Assembly: GCF_003148845.1 (NCBI RefSeq)
Contig: NZ_QGHA01000002.1
Location: 272,572-336,571 of the forward strand
Reading direction: 5' to 3'
Source of the DNA: Mucilaginibacter oryzae
Lineage (GTDB): Bacteria > Bacteroidota > Bacteroidia > Sphingobacteriales > Sphingobacteriaceae
Length of the DNA stretch: 64,000 nt
In this document: positions 15,978 to 24,915 of the stretch, piece after piece
How the letters are laid out: each line of letters starts with the position of its first letter
Numbering within the stretch: position 1 is the first letter of the stretch
Position numbers and translations under genes: made by a program
The notes under the pieces: model-generated
Told to the model about the DNA's origin: nothing
The model's database searches: none
What the model saw: only the letters and a program-made list of their open reading frames with translations

Positions 15978-17225
15978 TTATGGGGTGCGTGTTTGGCCAT
16001 TGCCCCTAACCAGCCATTTATAACTGGTAAGCTCTTCAAGCCCCATAGGGCCCCGGGCATGTAACTTTTGGGTGCTGATCCCGATTTCGGCGCCAAGCCC
16101 AAACTGCGCGCCATCTGTAAAAGCTGTTGATACATTGGCATAAACCGCAGCTGCATCCACTTCATTCAAAAACCGCGCGATATTTGTCTCATCTTCCGAA
16201 ATAATAGCCTCGCTGTGTTTTGAACTGTTTGCGGAAATGTACCCTAAGGCTTCCTGAAAAGAGGCGACGGTTTTAATGGCCATTTTCATGGATAAAAATT
16301 CTGTGCCGAAATGTTCGGGCCGGGCCTGGTATAGTAAGGTGGCGGGATAATGCGCTTCAAGGGCTTTGAAAGCTTTGTCATCGGCAAAAATCTCAACTTC
16401 TTTTTGTTTGAGAATATGCGCCAGGCGGGGCAGATCATTTAAACGCGACGAATGTATGATTAAACAATCCAGGGCGTTACAAACACTCACCCTGCGGGTT
16501 TTGGCGTTGGCGATGATTTGGGCGCCTTTTTCAAGATCCCCGCTTTTGTCAAAGTAGGTATGAACAATACCGGCCCCGGTTTCAATAACCGGAACCTTGC
16601 TGTTATCGCGAACAAAATCAATGAGCGATTGGCTGCCCCGTGGTATCAATACATCTATGTAACCTATGGCATTTAATAAAGCCGCGGTAGCCTCGCGTTC
16701 CGGCGGAAGCAATGTAACCACGTTAGTATCTATACCATGCTTTTTTAATATTTGATGAATCACCGATATAATGGCCCTGTTTGAAAAATCAGCGTCGCTG
16801 CCGCCTTTTAGTACACTGACATTGCCTGTTTTAAAGCAAAGCGCGAATACGTCAAAGGTAACGTTAGGCCGGGCCTCATAAATTACCCCCACAATGCCAA
16901 GCGGCACCCTGATCTTCGAGATTGATAACCCGTTAGGCATCTCGGTTGCGGAAAGCTGTTTGCCAAGGGGGCTATCCAGTCTGGATACGGCGATCATGTC
17001 GGCAGCTATACCCTTAATCCGCTCGGCGGTAAGTTTCAGTCGGTCATATTTAGGGTCGGCCGGGTCCATGCGGTCAAGGTCTTTTTGGTTCTCGGCCAGT
17101 ATGTATGCTGTTTGGGCTATGGCTTCGGCCGCCACATCTTCCAGTACCTCGTTTATCAAAGCAGTAGCAAGCGCGGGCTTGCGACCGGCTTCACGGGCTT
17201 TATCAAAATAACTGTTGTATTCCAT
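15978..17225 (-). CDS. proA: Glutamate-5-semialdehyde dehydrogenase (gamma-glutamyl phosphate reductase)
   Basis: Second step of proline synthesis: NADPH-dependent reduction of gamma-glutamyl phosphate. It is an aldehyde dehydrogenase-fold protein of 415 residues with the catalytic cysteine in [10 protein letters not shown] (Cys249) and the family C-terminal segment [20 protein letters not shown]. It follows proB by 6 bases, so the two form an operon. Confidence 0.97.
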   Translation of the reverse strand: MEYNSYFDKAREAGRKPALATALINEVLEDVAAEAIAQTAYILAENQKDLDRMDPADPKYDRLKLTAERIKGIAADMIAVSRLDSPLGKQLSATEMPNGLSISKIRVPLGIVGVIYEARPNVTFDVFALCFKTGNVSVLKGGSDADFSNRAIISVIHQILKKHGIDTNVVTLLPPEREATAALLNAIGYIDVLIPRGSQSLIDFVRDNSKVPVIETGAGIVHTYFDKSGDLEKGAQIIANAKTRRVSVCNALDCLIIHSSRLNDLPRLAHILKQKEVEIFADDKAFKALEAHYPATLLYQARPEHFGTEFLSMKMAIKTVASFQEALGYISANSSKHSEAIISEDETNIARFLNEVDAAAVYANVSTAFTDGAQFGLGAEIGISTQKLHARGPMGLEELTSYKWLVRGNGQTRTP

Positions 17226-17231
17226 GTTTTT

Positions 17232-18311
17232 TTAGCCTTGCAGGTAAAGATAATCATAATGTACCAGGGCCTTCTGGTTTTTATGGCCAATACGTTCCCG
17301 GGCTTTATCTGCCCCATATTCGGCAATACCCAGCCCTATCAGTTTATCGCTATCGTCAATAATCTTGATAACATCGCCCTTTTTAAAATCGGTAACTATG
17401 CCAACTATACCTATGGGCAACAGGCTGGTCGCTTTGTTGGAAAGCAGGGCCTCCCTCGCGCCGGCGTTGATCAAAACGCTGCCGGTGGCCGATTTTTCTG
17501 AATGTGCAATCCATTTCTTTCTGCCTGATGCGGTTTTGCTCGGTACAAAGCGGGTATGGATCACACTTTTATCTAAAAGATCAGTAAGTACATTCTCCCT
17601 TGTTCCGTTGGCTATATGTACATTGATGCCCAACTGAGCGGTTTTTTGCGCCATGGTTGATTTGGTGATCATGCCGCCGCGCCCAAACTGCGAGCGGCCA
17701 GAGGAAACAAAGGCAGAAAAATCAATTTCCTTGCCGCTTATCTCATCAATTACGGTTGACCCCTCGGCTTTGGGATCGCCGTTATAAATGCCATCAACAT
17801 TGGTTAAAATAACAAGCGCGTTGGCATTGAGCATGGAGGCCAGCAATCCTGCCAGTTCATCGTTATCAGTAAACATCAGTTCCGTTACCGATACCACGTC
17901 ATTTTCATTCACTACCGGAATCACCTCGTGCTGCAATAACGCTTCGAGACAGTTTTTCATATTGAGATAGTGCTTCCTGTCGCGAAAATCCTCGGCAGTA
18001 ACCAATACCTGCGAACACAGGATCTGATGCTTCTCAAATAGCTGCGAATAAGTATTGATTAGTTTTACCTGCCCTATGGATGCCAGTAACTGGCGTGCGG
18101 CCACGGCATCGGCCTTTTCAGATACGGTAATCAGGCTCCGGCCCGATGCCACAGCGCCCGACGAAACCAATATTACTTCTTTACCTTGTTTTTTGATGGC
18201 CGAGATCTGATCTACCAGGTGCGCTATCCGTTGCTGATCGGGGAGGCCGTTTTTTTGAGTTAATACGTTCGAGCCGATTTTAATAATAATACGCCGGTAA
18301 TTGAAAGCCAT
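17232..18311 (-). CDS. proB: Glutamate 5-kinase
   Basis: First, feedback-regulated step of proline synthesis, phosphorylating glutamate. The amino-acid-kinase domain starts RRIIIKIGSNVLT and contains the VNENDVVS and GRGGMITK substrate and nucleotide loops. A C-terminal PUA-like domain starts near SVLINAGAREALL. I choose the ATG at 18311 (MAFNYRR...), 9 codons inside the longest frame, because it sits at the usual distance from the kinase core. The product is 359 residues, and proA follows 6 bases later. Confidence 0.95.
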   Translation of the reverse strand: MAFNYRRIIIKIGSNVLTQKNGLPDQQRIAHLVDQISAIKKQGKEVILVSSGAVASGRSLITVSEKADAVAARQLLASIGQVKLINTYSQLFEKHQILCSQVLVTAEDFRDRKHYLNMKNCLEALLQHEVIPVVNENDVVSVTELMFTDNDELAGLLASMLNANALVILTNVDGIYNGDPKAEGSTVIDEISGKEIDFSAFVSSGRSQFGRGGMITKSTMAQKTAQLGINVHIANGTRENVLTDLLDKSVIHTRFVPSKTASGRKKWIAHSEKSATGSVLINAGAREALLSNKATSLLPIGIVGIVTDFKKGDVIKIIDDSDKLIGLGIAEYGADKARERIGHKNQKALVHYDYLYLQG

Positions 18312-18425
18312 TATAATTGCAGAAGGTTGAAGCCTCAATATTACAAATTTGGCGGCGAAATATGCCTGTTAAATTGAAATTAATAGAGTAAAATCATAGA
18401 TATTATAGATTTTTTGAAAAATGTA

Positions 18426-18455
18426 TTGACAGTCAGCTTTTAATTTATATTTTTG
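18426..18455 (+). promoter_or_regulatory. Near-consensus promoter of the TonB receptor transcript
   Basis: TTG (18426-18428), 19-base spacer, TATTTTTG (18448-18455). The predicted start point, around 18460, leaves a leader of about 160 bases before the receptor ATG. Confidence 0.75.
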
Positions 18456-18475
18456 TCTACTTATTCTATAGACAA
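18453..18475. promoter_or_regulatory. Operator-like palindrome over the -7 box and start point
   Basis: TTGTCTA - 9 bases - TAGACAA. It overlaps the end of the -7 box and the predicted transcription start, a typical repressor position. The regulator is unknown; the Rrf2 protein of this block is one candidate. Confidence 0.5.
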
Positions 18476-18549
18476 TGTATCGTATTAATGCAATTGCCAT
18501 TCAATCCATGTATCCAATGCAGCGCCTAACTGCCATGTGTTGTTGTTGA
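18475..18549 (+). CDS. Leader peptide ending in three cysteines (24 codons)
   Basis: ATG at 18475, about 15 bases after the predicted start point. The last codons read ATG TGT TGT TGT TGA, so the peptide ends Met-Cys-Cys-Cys. Four of its 24 codons are Met. A triple Cys run at the end of a leader ORF upstream of a transporter is the hallmark of a ribosome-stalling sensor for charged tRNA-Cys. The region after the stop is free of G and rich in C, which suggests Rho-dependent attenuation. The ORF and codons are seen; the control role is inferred. Confidence 0.6.
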   Translation: MYRINAIAIQSMYPMQRLTAMCCC

Positions 18550-18615
18550 AACCAACCCTCATCACACAATAACACAACAAACCACATCACTTTTTAAATA
18601 ACCACCACACTAACT
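18549..18615 (+). promoter_or_regulatory. G-free, C-rich leader segment (possible rut site)
   Basis: From the last base of the leader-ORF stop codon up to just before the receptor ATG there are 67 bases with no G and many CA/CC steps. Such unstructured C-over-G stretches are what Rho binds. No intrinsic terminator is visible here. It also carries ACAACA-type sequence able to pair with the TGT codons. Confidence 0.45.
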
Positions 18616-18621
18616 TGTTTC

Positions 18622-21567
18622 ATGAAGATTTTTACAAACTCAATTAAGATAATTGTGCTTTTCCTGGTACTGTTACCGGGCCTGGCTTACGCGCAATTAA
18701 ACGGCTCATACATTTTAAGCGGAAAGGTAAACGACGACCAGGGTAAGCCGCTGGTAGGGGCAACCGTATCCATTAAGGGTACTACCAATAAAACATCAAC
18801 CGATACAACGGGTAAATTCTCGTTAACCACCAGCGCCAAGTTGCCATATACTCTGGTTTTTAGCGCCATAGGCTATCAACCACAGGAATTTTATATTAAA
18901 AATGCTAACAGCGCGGTCAATATCACATTAACCACGCAATCATTACTGGTTAACGAGGTGGTGGTTACCGCCTCGCGCAAGGAGGAAAAGCTGCTCCGCT
19001 CGCCGGTAGCAATCGAAAAGCTGAGTATTACAGCGCTGAAGCAATCGCCCGGCCCGAGTTTTTATGATGCTTTGGAGAATGTGAAAGGCGTACAGATGAC
19101 CACCACCAGTATCACCCTCAAAGTGCCCAATACCCGTGGCTTCAACAGTCCCAACAACTTTAGGTTTATGCAATTGGTTGATGGCGTGGATATGCAGTCG
19201 GCAACCTTAGGTGTACCGCTGGGTAACGCCATTGGGCCAACCGAACTGGACATTGCCAGTTTGGAAATCACACCCGGTGCTGCCGCCGCCCTTTATGGTA
19301 CCAACGCTATCAACGGTTTATCAAATTTGTTTACTAAAGATCCTTTCAAATACCAGGGGCTAAGCGTTTACCATCGGCAGGGTTTAAACCACGTTGGTAA
19401 AGACAGGTTGGGTGCGAGCACGTTAACAGAGGATGCTTTCAGATATGCCAAAGCATTTAATGATAAGTTTGCCTTTAAAGTGAATTTCAGCTACATGCAA
19501 GGCCAGGACTGGCAGTCGGACACCCGTAACGATCAAAATCCAACCAATCTGAAATCGGCCAACCCTGCCTATCCTGAATTAACCGGAACAAGCAACGCGG
19601 CTTACGATGGCTGGAATAAGTACGGTGATGACGCTCTTGCAGGCAGTAATACCGTTACTATTAAAGGTATAACAGTTGATGGTAAAGCCCGCCCCAATTT
19701 ATTGGTGGCCCGCACAGGATATAACGAGGTTGACCTGGTTGATCCGCACGTAAAAAACCTGAAACTGGATGGTACTCTGGCTTATAAACTATCGCCAACC
19801 ACTACGCTATCATATACTTACCGTTATGGTAAGCTGGATGGCGTATTTCAGCGCGGTAATAAAATTTCGTTACAGGGCGCTACCGTACAAAACCATAAAG
19901 TAGAGTTGAAAGGGAAGGACTTCCTGGTGCGTGGATATGAATCGATAGAAAATACCGGCAATTCGTTCAACGTAAAACCACTGGCCGATAATCTCGACCT
20001 GAACCATGCGAGCAACTCGGCCTGGGCAACTTTATATGGCAATGCATTAAAAGCTTATAATGGTGGCGTTTTAACATCGGCCAACCTGGCTGCTGCCGAG
20101 CAAGCCGCCCGTGCAGCTGCTGATAAAGGCCGCGTGGAGCCGGGTACGCCTGAATTTGATGCCCTGCGCAAAAAGATTATCGGCATTAACAACTGGGATA
20201 TCAAATCGAGCCTGATCCCGAACGCGCCTGCAACCGGTGGTGCCGCTTTATGGCAAAAAAGCCATATGTACAATGGCGAAGCCCAATGGGATTTAAGTAA
20301 TAAAGTAAAAGTTGTCGACCTGTTGGTGGGTGCCGATGTACGCGTGTACAGCATCACGCCGGATGGTAACAACTTTGTTGATTTTACCCGCCCGATAGCC
20401 GACCGTAATACACCGCTTGCTGATGGTAGTTTTGGTAAAGACGTGATCTACAAAAAGTATGGCGCTTTTACGCAGGTTACCAAAACCTTTTTTGATGAAA
20501 AACTTAAACTATTCGGCTCTATCCGCTGGGACCGTAACCCATACTTCGATCCTAAGTTTACACCGCGTTTGGCTGCGGTTTATACTGTTAACCAAAACCA
20601 CAACTTCAGGTTTACCTTCCAGAATGGCTACCGTTTCCCGTCATTGTTCGAGGCGTTATCGTACGTAAATAACGGCAGGGTAAAACGTGTAGGCAGCCTG
20701 CCGTTTATTAACGAAGGTTTGGGTTACTTAGGCAACAGCTATACCCAAACATCCGTGGTAGCATTTAATGCCGCCGTAAATGCTGCAGGAGGTAGCGACC
20801 AGGCCGCGTTGGCTAACCGTAACCTGTTGCAGGTTGCTGATTTGCCTCCCGCCCGCCCGGAGCAGATCACCTCGTACGAGATCGGCTATAAAGGCATTGT
20901 TGCAGATAATAAGGTGTTTATTGATATTGATGCCTATACCAACCGGTACGATGGTTTCCTTGGCCAGGTTCAGGTGTTTGTACCTAATGGCGTTACCGTG
21001 GGGTCGGACGCCGCTGTATTGGCCATGCTTGATATTAACCGCGACCCGACAACCGGCACTTCCAGTAACGCGGCCAGCCAGGGCCAGAGCCGTTACCGTG
21101 TGTACACCAATGCCAAAAACATTTATCACAACTACGGCTCATCCGCGGGTATTACCTACAATTTTTACCAACACTACACCATTTCGGGCAACGTGAGTTT
21201 TAACAAGCTGAAAGCCCAAAAAGCTTCTGATATTTTCGTAACGGGCTTTAACACGCCGGAGTGGTCGGGCAACATATCATTCGGTAATCGCGAGGTGGTA
21301 AAAAACTTCGGCTTTAACGTAGTTTATAAATGGCAGCAATCGTATCTGTGGGAAAGTCCGCTGGTTACCGGTACCGTGCCGTCTATCAAAACGGTTGATG
21401 CGCAGGTTACTTACCGGGTACCGCAATACTACGCAACATTTAAGGTTGGCGCTACCGATATCTTTAACAAAAGATATTACCAGTATGCAGGCGGACCAAC
21501 CATCGGCGGCCTGTACTATGTATCGGTTACACTTGATGGGTTGTTAGCGGGCGATAACAATAAATAA
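18622..21567 (+). CDS. TonB-dependent outer-membrane receptor
   Basis: An outer-membrane active transporter of 981 residues. It has a signal peptide (ending ...GLAYAQ), a carboxypeptidase-regulatory-like domain (SGKVNDDQGKPLVGATVSIKGT, about residues 33-110), a plug domain (EVVVTASRKEEKLLRSPVAIEKL onward) and a 22-strand barrel ending YYVSVTLDGLL. No SusD partner follows, so it is not a classical SusCD glycan importer. The poly-Cys leader ORF, and its position next to the sulfate-assimilation operon, suggest uptake of a sulfur-containing nutrient. The substrate is not readable from the protein alone. Confidence 0.9.
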   Translation: MKIFTNSIKIIVLFLVLLPGLAYAQLNGSYILSGKVNDDQGKPLVGATVSIKGTTNKTSTDTTGKFSLTTSAKLPYTLVFSAIGYQPQEFYIKNANSAVNITLTTQSLLVNEVVVTASRKEEKLLRSPVAIEKLSITALKQSPGPSFYDALENVKGVQMTTTSITLKVPNTRGFNSPNNFRFMQLVDGVDMQSATLGVPLGNAIGPTELDIASLEITPGAAAALYGTNAINGLSNLFTKDPFKYQGLSVYHRQGLNHVGKDRLGASTLTEDAFRYAKAFNDKFAFKVNFSYMQGQDWQSDTRNDQNPTNLKSANPAYPELTGTSNAAYDGWNKYGDDALAGSNTVTIKGITVDGKARPNLLVARTGYNEVDLVDPHVKNLKLDGTLAYKLSPTTTLSYTYRYGKLDGVFQRGNKISLQGATVQNHKVELKGKDFLVRGYESIENTGNSFNVKPLADNLDLNHASNSAWATLYGNALKAYNGGVLTSANLAAAEQAARAAADKGRVEPGTPEFDALRKKIIGINNWDIKSSLIPNAPATGGAALWQKSHMYNGEAQWDLSNKVKVVDLLVGADVRVYSITPDGNNFVDFTRPIADRNTPLADGSFGKDVIYKKYGAFTQVTKTFFDEKLKLFGSIRWDRNPYFDPKFTPRLAAVYTVNQNHNFRFTFQNGYRFPSLFEALSYVNNGRVKRVGSLPFINEGLGYLGNSYTQTSVVAFNAAVNAAGGSDQAALANRNLLQVADLPPARPEQITSYEIGYKGIVADNKVFIDIDAYTNRYDGFLGQVQVFVPNGVTVGSDAAVLAMLDINRDPTTGTSSNAASQGQSRYRVYTNAKNIYHNYGSSAGITYNFYQHYTISGNVSFNKLKAQKASDIFVTGFNTPEWSGNISFGNREVVKNFGFNVVYKWQQSYLWESPLVTGTVPSIKTVDAQVTYRVPQYYATFKVGATDIFNKRYYQYAGGPTIGGLYYVSVTLDGLLAGDNNK

Positions 21568-21597
21568 GCGCTTTTATTACGTTTTATATTAGTTTGT

Positions 21598-21632
21598 AAA
21601 GGGATGCGGCGATATGCTTCATCCCTTTTTTT
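21598..21632 (+). terminator. Intrinsic terminator of the TonB receptor gene
   Basis: Stem AAAGGGATG / CATCCCTTT with a 13-base loop, followed by a run of seven T residues. Confidence 0.75.
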
Positions 21633-21638
21633 ATTTCC

Positions 21639-21862
21639 GGGATTACACGGTTTTTGATTACACCGATTTCGTTTTTTTGATTACACCGATTTATTTTAGA
21701 ATTACACTGATTATTTGATTACTCCGATTTTTTTATTTGTTTTTTGGGATTAATGGAAGTTAATTGAAATCAAATTGGCCGTACACGATTGACATTCTAT
21801 CAATTCTCATAATTCCCAAATTCGGGTTCAGACAAGAAAATCGGTGAAATCACTCTAATCAA
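21639..21862. repeat. Short-word long-hairpin repeat (locus d)
   Basis: Four copies of the word GATTACACCGATTT (with variants) between 21641 and 21735. A complementary version, AAATCGGTGAAATCACTC plus TAATC, ends at 21860. The inner right half (ATCAATTCTCATAATTCCC then TTCAGACAA) resembles the right arm of locus e. It fills the gap between the convergent receptor and cysH genes. Confidence 0.65.
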
Positions 21863-21875
21863 AAAAAACAACAAA

Positions 21876-21912
21876 ATAAAAAAGGCCAACCGATCTCTCA
21901 ACCAATTGACCT
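21876..21912 (-). terminator. Intrinsic terminator of the cysH operon
   Basis: On the minus strand: stem AGGTCAA / TTGGCCT (one wobble) with a 16-base loop, followed by a T-rich tract. It lies 24 bases past the cysH stop. Confidence 0.55.
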
Positions 21913-21936
21913 ACGTATAAAAAAAGCGTCTTTAAC

Positions 21937-22647
21937 TTACTTGGCGGTCACTTCGTGCAATCCGCATTCCTTTTTGGATTGATCTTCCCACCACCATCTT
22001 CCGGCCCTGAAATCTTCGCCTTCTGCTACGGCACGGGTGCAGGGCATACAGCCGATGCTCGGGAAACCTTTATCATGCAGCGAATTGTAGGGGATGTTAT
22101 ATTGTTTAATATAAGCTTTTACCTCATCTAAAGTCCAGCTAAAAATGGGGTGGAACTTTACCAGTTGATTTTGCTCATCCCATTCCGTATCGTGCATATC
22201 GTGGCGGTTGGCTGACTGTTCGGCACGGATACCGGTAATCCAGACCCTGTTGCCTTTTAAAGCGCGTTTAAGCGGTTCTATTTTGCGGATGCCACAGCAT
22301 TCCTTACGGTTCTCTACCGATTCATAAAAGCTGTTCGGGCCTTTTTTGCTTACCATTTCTTCCAGCAATTCGTTGTTAGGGTAGTAGGCATGGATAGGCT
22401 TTTGGTACCTGTTTAGGGTAGCGGCCCAAACCGAATAGGTTTCGCGGAAAAGACGGCCGGTTTCCAGCGTGAATACCTTAATCGGCAGGTTATTTGCGAA
22501 GATCATATGGCTGATCACCTGATCTTCCCAGCCAAAGCTGGTGGAGAAGATCACTTCTTTCGGATATAGTTCAGCGAGTTTGGCGAGTGCCTCAACGGGG
22601 CCAAGCCCGCCTATTTGTTGCTGTATATTTTCTAAAGCGAAACTCAT
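21937..22647 (-). CDS. cysH: Adenylylsulfate (APS)-type sulfate reductase CysH
   Basis: Reduces activated sulfate to sulfite in assimilation. The 236-residue protein has the PP-loop-like FSTSFGWEDQVI start. The Cys-Cys (KECCGIRK) and Cys-x-x-Cys (IGCMPCTR) motifs bind a 4Fe-4S cluster and mark the APS-reducing class, not the cluster-free PAPS class. The C-terminal KKECGLH carries the nucleophilic cysteine. It is the last gene of the sulfur operon, and its start overlaps the end of the fusion gene by 4 bases. The sulfate-activating genes cysD/cysN are not in this window. Confidence 0.93.
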   Translation of the reverse strand: MSFALENIQQQIGGLGPVEALAKLAELYPKEVIFSTSFGWEDQVISHMIFANNLPIKVFTLETGRLFRETYSVWAATLNRYQKPIHAYYPNNELLEEMVSKKGPNSFYESVENRKECCGIRKIEPLKRALKGNRVWITGIRAEQSANRHDMHDTEWDEQNQLVKFHPIFSWTLDEVKAYIKQYNIPYNSLHDKGFPSIGCMPCTRAVAEGEDFRAGRWWWEDQSKKECGLHEVTAK

Positions 22648-24152
22648 GGAATTTTAACGAAAAATTTAAGAATAGAACGGATGCTGATGAGGATCACAAT
22701 CACAGATACAGCAACCATAATAGTTTTAGCCGAGATTTTGTTAGAGATGCGCGCTGCGATAGGAGAGGCCAAAGCGCTGCCCAATACCAGGCCTGCCACA
22801 GAATGCCAGTTATGACCATTAACCATGGCCACAAAGGTTATAGAACCAACCATCGCCACAAAAAAACGGGATAGTTTAACTGTGCCCAGCGAGAAACGGG
22901 GACTACGGCCCCCGGCAATTAACGTTGATAACACGATTGATCCCCAACCGCCGCCACCAACAGCATCAATAAAACCGCCGCCTAAGCCAAGCAGTGAAAT
23001 GCGTTTTACTTTATCTGCCGATTTTTTCTTTTTGGTGTTGAATGCTTTTCTGAATATTACAATGCCCAGTATCAATGTATAAAGCGATACAACCGGTTTG
23101 GTATACATGGCATAATGTTCAAGTGATGAAAGGATGTAGGCTCCTAAAAATGCGCCAATGATGCCCGGTACAACCAAAAGCTTAAATAATTTCCAGTTGA
23201 TATTACCCATACGGTAGTGCATCCAGCCTGCTATACCGCAACTCATTACTTCAGACAGGTGTACACCCATACTTGCCGCTGCCGGAGGTACGCCCATTGT
23301 TAACGAAAATGAGGTTGAGGTTACGCCGTACGACATACCGATGGCCCCATCTATCATGGCAAACAAAAATCCCGCTCCTAAAAAGTAATAAAACATTGGG
23401 TCAATGCCGCTTACAAAGGCCTTAAAGTTTGGCTCTTTAAAGTACAGCGCCGTAATCCCGATGGCTAAGGATAAAACAATGGTTGACCAGATTAACCAGA
23501 TGAGGCCTTTTTTATTGGGGGCTTTGGGCTCAACCAGCACGGCGGTTACATTATTCAGTTTTTTTACCTTGTCGGCAAAGTCGCCTTCAAGGGTGTTTCT
23601 CAGTTCGCTCATTTGCTGTAGGGTAGTATCAAGTTCAGCAGGAAGGCTTTGATTCAGTACTTCTTTTAACCGTTTAGCTACGGTTGGCGATTTACCGTTG
23701 GTTGATATGGCCAGTTTCAGGTCGCCCTTTTGCACAATCGATCCTAAATAAAAATCGCACAGCGCGGGTTTATCGGCTACGTTAATCAGTAATTTGCGGT
23801 CGTGAGCCGCGTTGCGTATGTAGTTGTTCAGCTCACTATCGTTGGTAGCAGCGATAACGATATCTGCATCGTTCAGATCATCATCGGTAAATGATTTTTG
23901 CACAATGCGAATGCCGGGATATTGGGCCGCGAGGCTATGAACTTCGGGCAAAAACTCGCGCGAGATTACGGTTACCCTGGCATGGTGGCTGTTATTGAGC
24001 ACCGCGGTAAGTTTTTCCAAACCCACATTGCCGCCGCCAATAAGCACGGTGTGCAGGTTATTCAGCTTCAAAAAAACCGGGAAAAGCTGGTTGCCATCCC
24101 GTTTCTGGTCCTGAATATTGGTTAAACTATTATCCCTGGGTAACAACGTCAT
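22644..24152 (-). CDS. Fusion protein: siroheme synthase (precorrin-2 dehydrogenase) domain plus TSUP/TauE-SafE transporter
   Basis: A 502-residue two-part protein. Residues about 20-205 match the CysG N-terminal domain, which oxidises precorrin-2 and inserts iron to make siroheme: NAD-binding VLIGGGNVGLEKL, then DADIVIAATND and VADKPALCDF. Residues about 215-502 are a TSUP-family membrane transporter with about eight helices and the motifs AMIDGAIGMSYGV and GFIDAVGGGGWGS, a family that moves sulfite, sulfate or sulfonates. The reading frame is continuous, so this is a real fusion. It overlaps cobA by 23 bases and cysH by 4. It plausibly links cofactor supply and sulfur-anion transport in one polypeptide; the transport direction is unknown. 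Confidence 0.9.
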   Translation of the reverse strand: MTLLPRDNSLTNIQDQKRDGNQLFPVFLKLNNLHTVLIGGGNVGLEKLTAVLNNSHHARVTVISREFLPEVHSLAAQYPGIRIVQKSFTDDDLNDADIVIAATNDSELNNYIRNAAHDRKLLINVADKPALCDFYLGSIVQKGDLKLAISTNGKSPTVAKRLKEVLNQSLPAELDTTLQQMSELRNTLEGDFADKVKKLNNVTAVLVEPKAPNKKGLIWLIWSTIVLSLAIGITALYFKEPNFKAFVSGIDPMFYYFLGAGFLFAMIDGAIGMSYGVTSTSFSLTMGVPPAAASMGVHLSEVMSCGIAGWMHYRMGNINWKLFKLLVVPGIIGAFLGAYILSSLEHYAMYTKPVVSLYTLILGIVIFRKAFNTKKKKSADKVKRISLLGLGGGFIDAVGGGGWGSIVLSTLIAGGRSPRFSLGTVKLSRFFVAMVGSITFVAMVNGHNWHSVAGLVLGSALASPIAARISNKISAKTIMVAVSVIVILISIRSILKFFVKIP

Positions 24153-24915
24153 AAACCTCTTTTATCAGTTGAAATTTAGGGTGTAACGATACCACTTCAC
24201 CCAAAACAATAATGGCTGGTGATGAGATATTGTGTTCTTGAGCAGCGCTGACGATGGTATCAACGGTACCGACAGCAACTTTTTCGTTCTCGGTCGACCC
24301 GCTTTGAATTACGGCTACGGGCAGTTTATTTTTGCCTTGCAACTTATATACTTCGGCAATCGCGGCAAGTTTATGGATCCCCATCAGCACTACCACGGTA
24401 GCGTTTGAACGCGAGGCTTCGATCAGGTCGTCAGAGATCTTACCGCTGGCAGTAGTGCCCGTTACTACCCAAAAGCTTTCGCTTAAGCCCCTGTGGGTAA
24501 GCGGGATCTGCTGCAATTCGGCGACGGCTATGGAGCTTGAAATGCCCGGAACAACACACGCCGGGATATTATATTCGGCAGCAACAATCAGCTCCTCATA
24601 TCCCCGACCGAATACAAAGGGATCGCCGCCTTTTAACCTCACTACATGCCCGTAGTTCAGGGCGTAATCAACCATCAGGTTGTTGATAGCTGCCTGCGAA
24701 AAAGAATGGTCGCCCGAACGTTTGCCTACGTAAACCTTGGTAGCTGTTTCGGGAGCATAATCCAATATTTCTTCATTAACCAGGGCATCATATAAAACTA
24801 CATCGGCCGTTTTTAATGCTTTAATGGCTTTTACAGTGATCAGGTCGGCATCGCCCGGGCCTGCGCCTACTAAGGTTATGCGTGGTTCTTTTATGTTTTT
24901 ATTAGTATCTGTCAT
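24130..24915 (-). CDS. cobA: Uroporphyrinogen-III C-methyltransferase
   Basis: SAM-dependent methyltransferase that makes precorrin-2, the first committed step to siroheme, the cofactor of the reductase encoded next to it. At 261 residues it has the length of the single-domain (CobA/SUMT) form. Motifs are LVGAGPGDADLITVKA near the N terminus, DALVNEEIL, and RLKGGDPFVFGRG in the middle. Its start overlaps the reductase stop by one base, and its end overlaps the fusion gene by 23 bases, so translation is probably coupled. Confidence 0.96.
   Translation of the reverse strand: MTDTNKNIKEPRITLVGAGPGDADLITVKAIKALKTADVVLYDALVNEEILDYAPETATKVYVGKRSGDHSFSQAAINNLMVDYALNYGHVVRLKGGDPFVFGRGYEELIVAAEYNIPACVVPGISSSIAVAELQQIPLTHRGLSESFWVVTGTTASGKISDDLIEASRSNATVVVLMGIHKLAAIAEVYKLQGKNKLPVAVIQSGSTENEKVAVGTVDTIVSAAQEHNISSPAIIVLGEVVSLHPKFQLIKEVYDVVTQG

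Noticed and set aside
18400-18411. 12-mer ATATTATAGATT shared with 27745-27756 near the Rrf2 gene, as a common operator
   Set aside because: It is AT-rich, not palindromic at both places and differently placed relative to the promoters; chance is likely in this base composition.
18622-21567. SusC-type glycan importer
   Set aside because: There is no SusD gene downstream, and the poly-Cys leader points to sulfur control instead.
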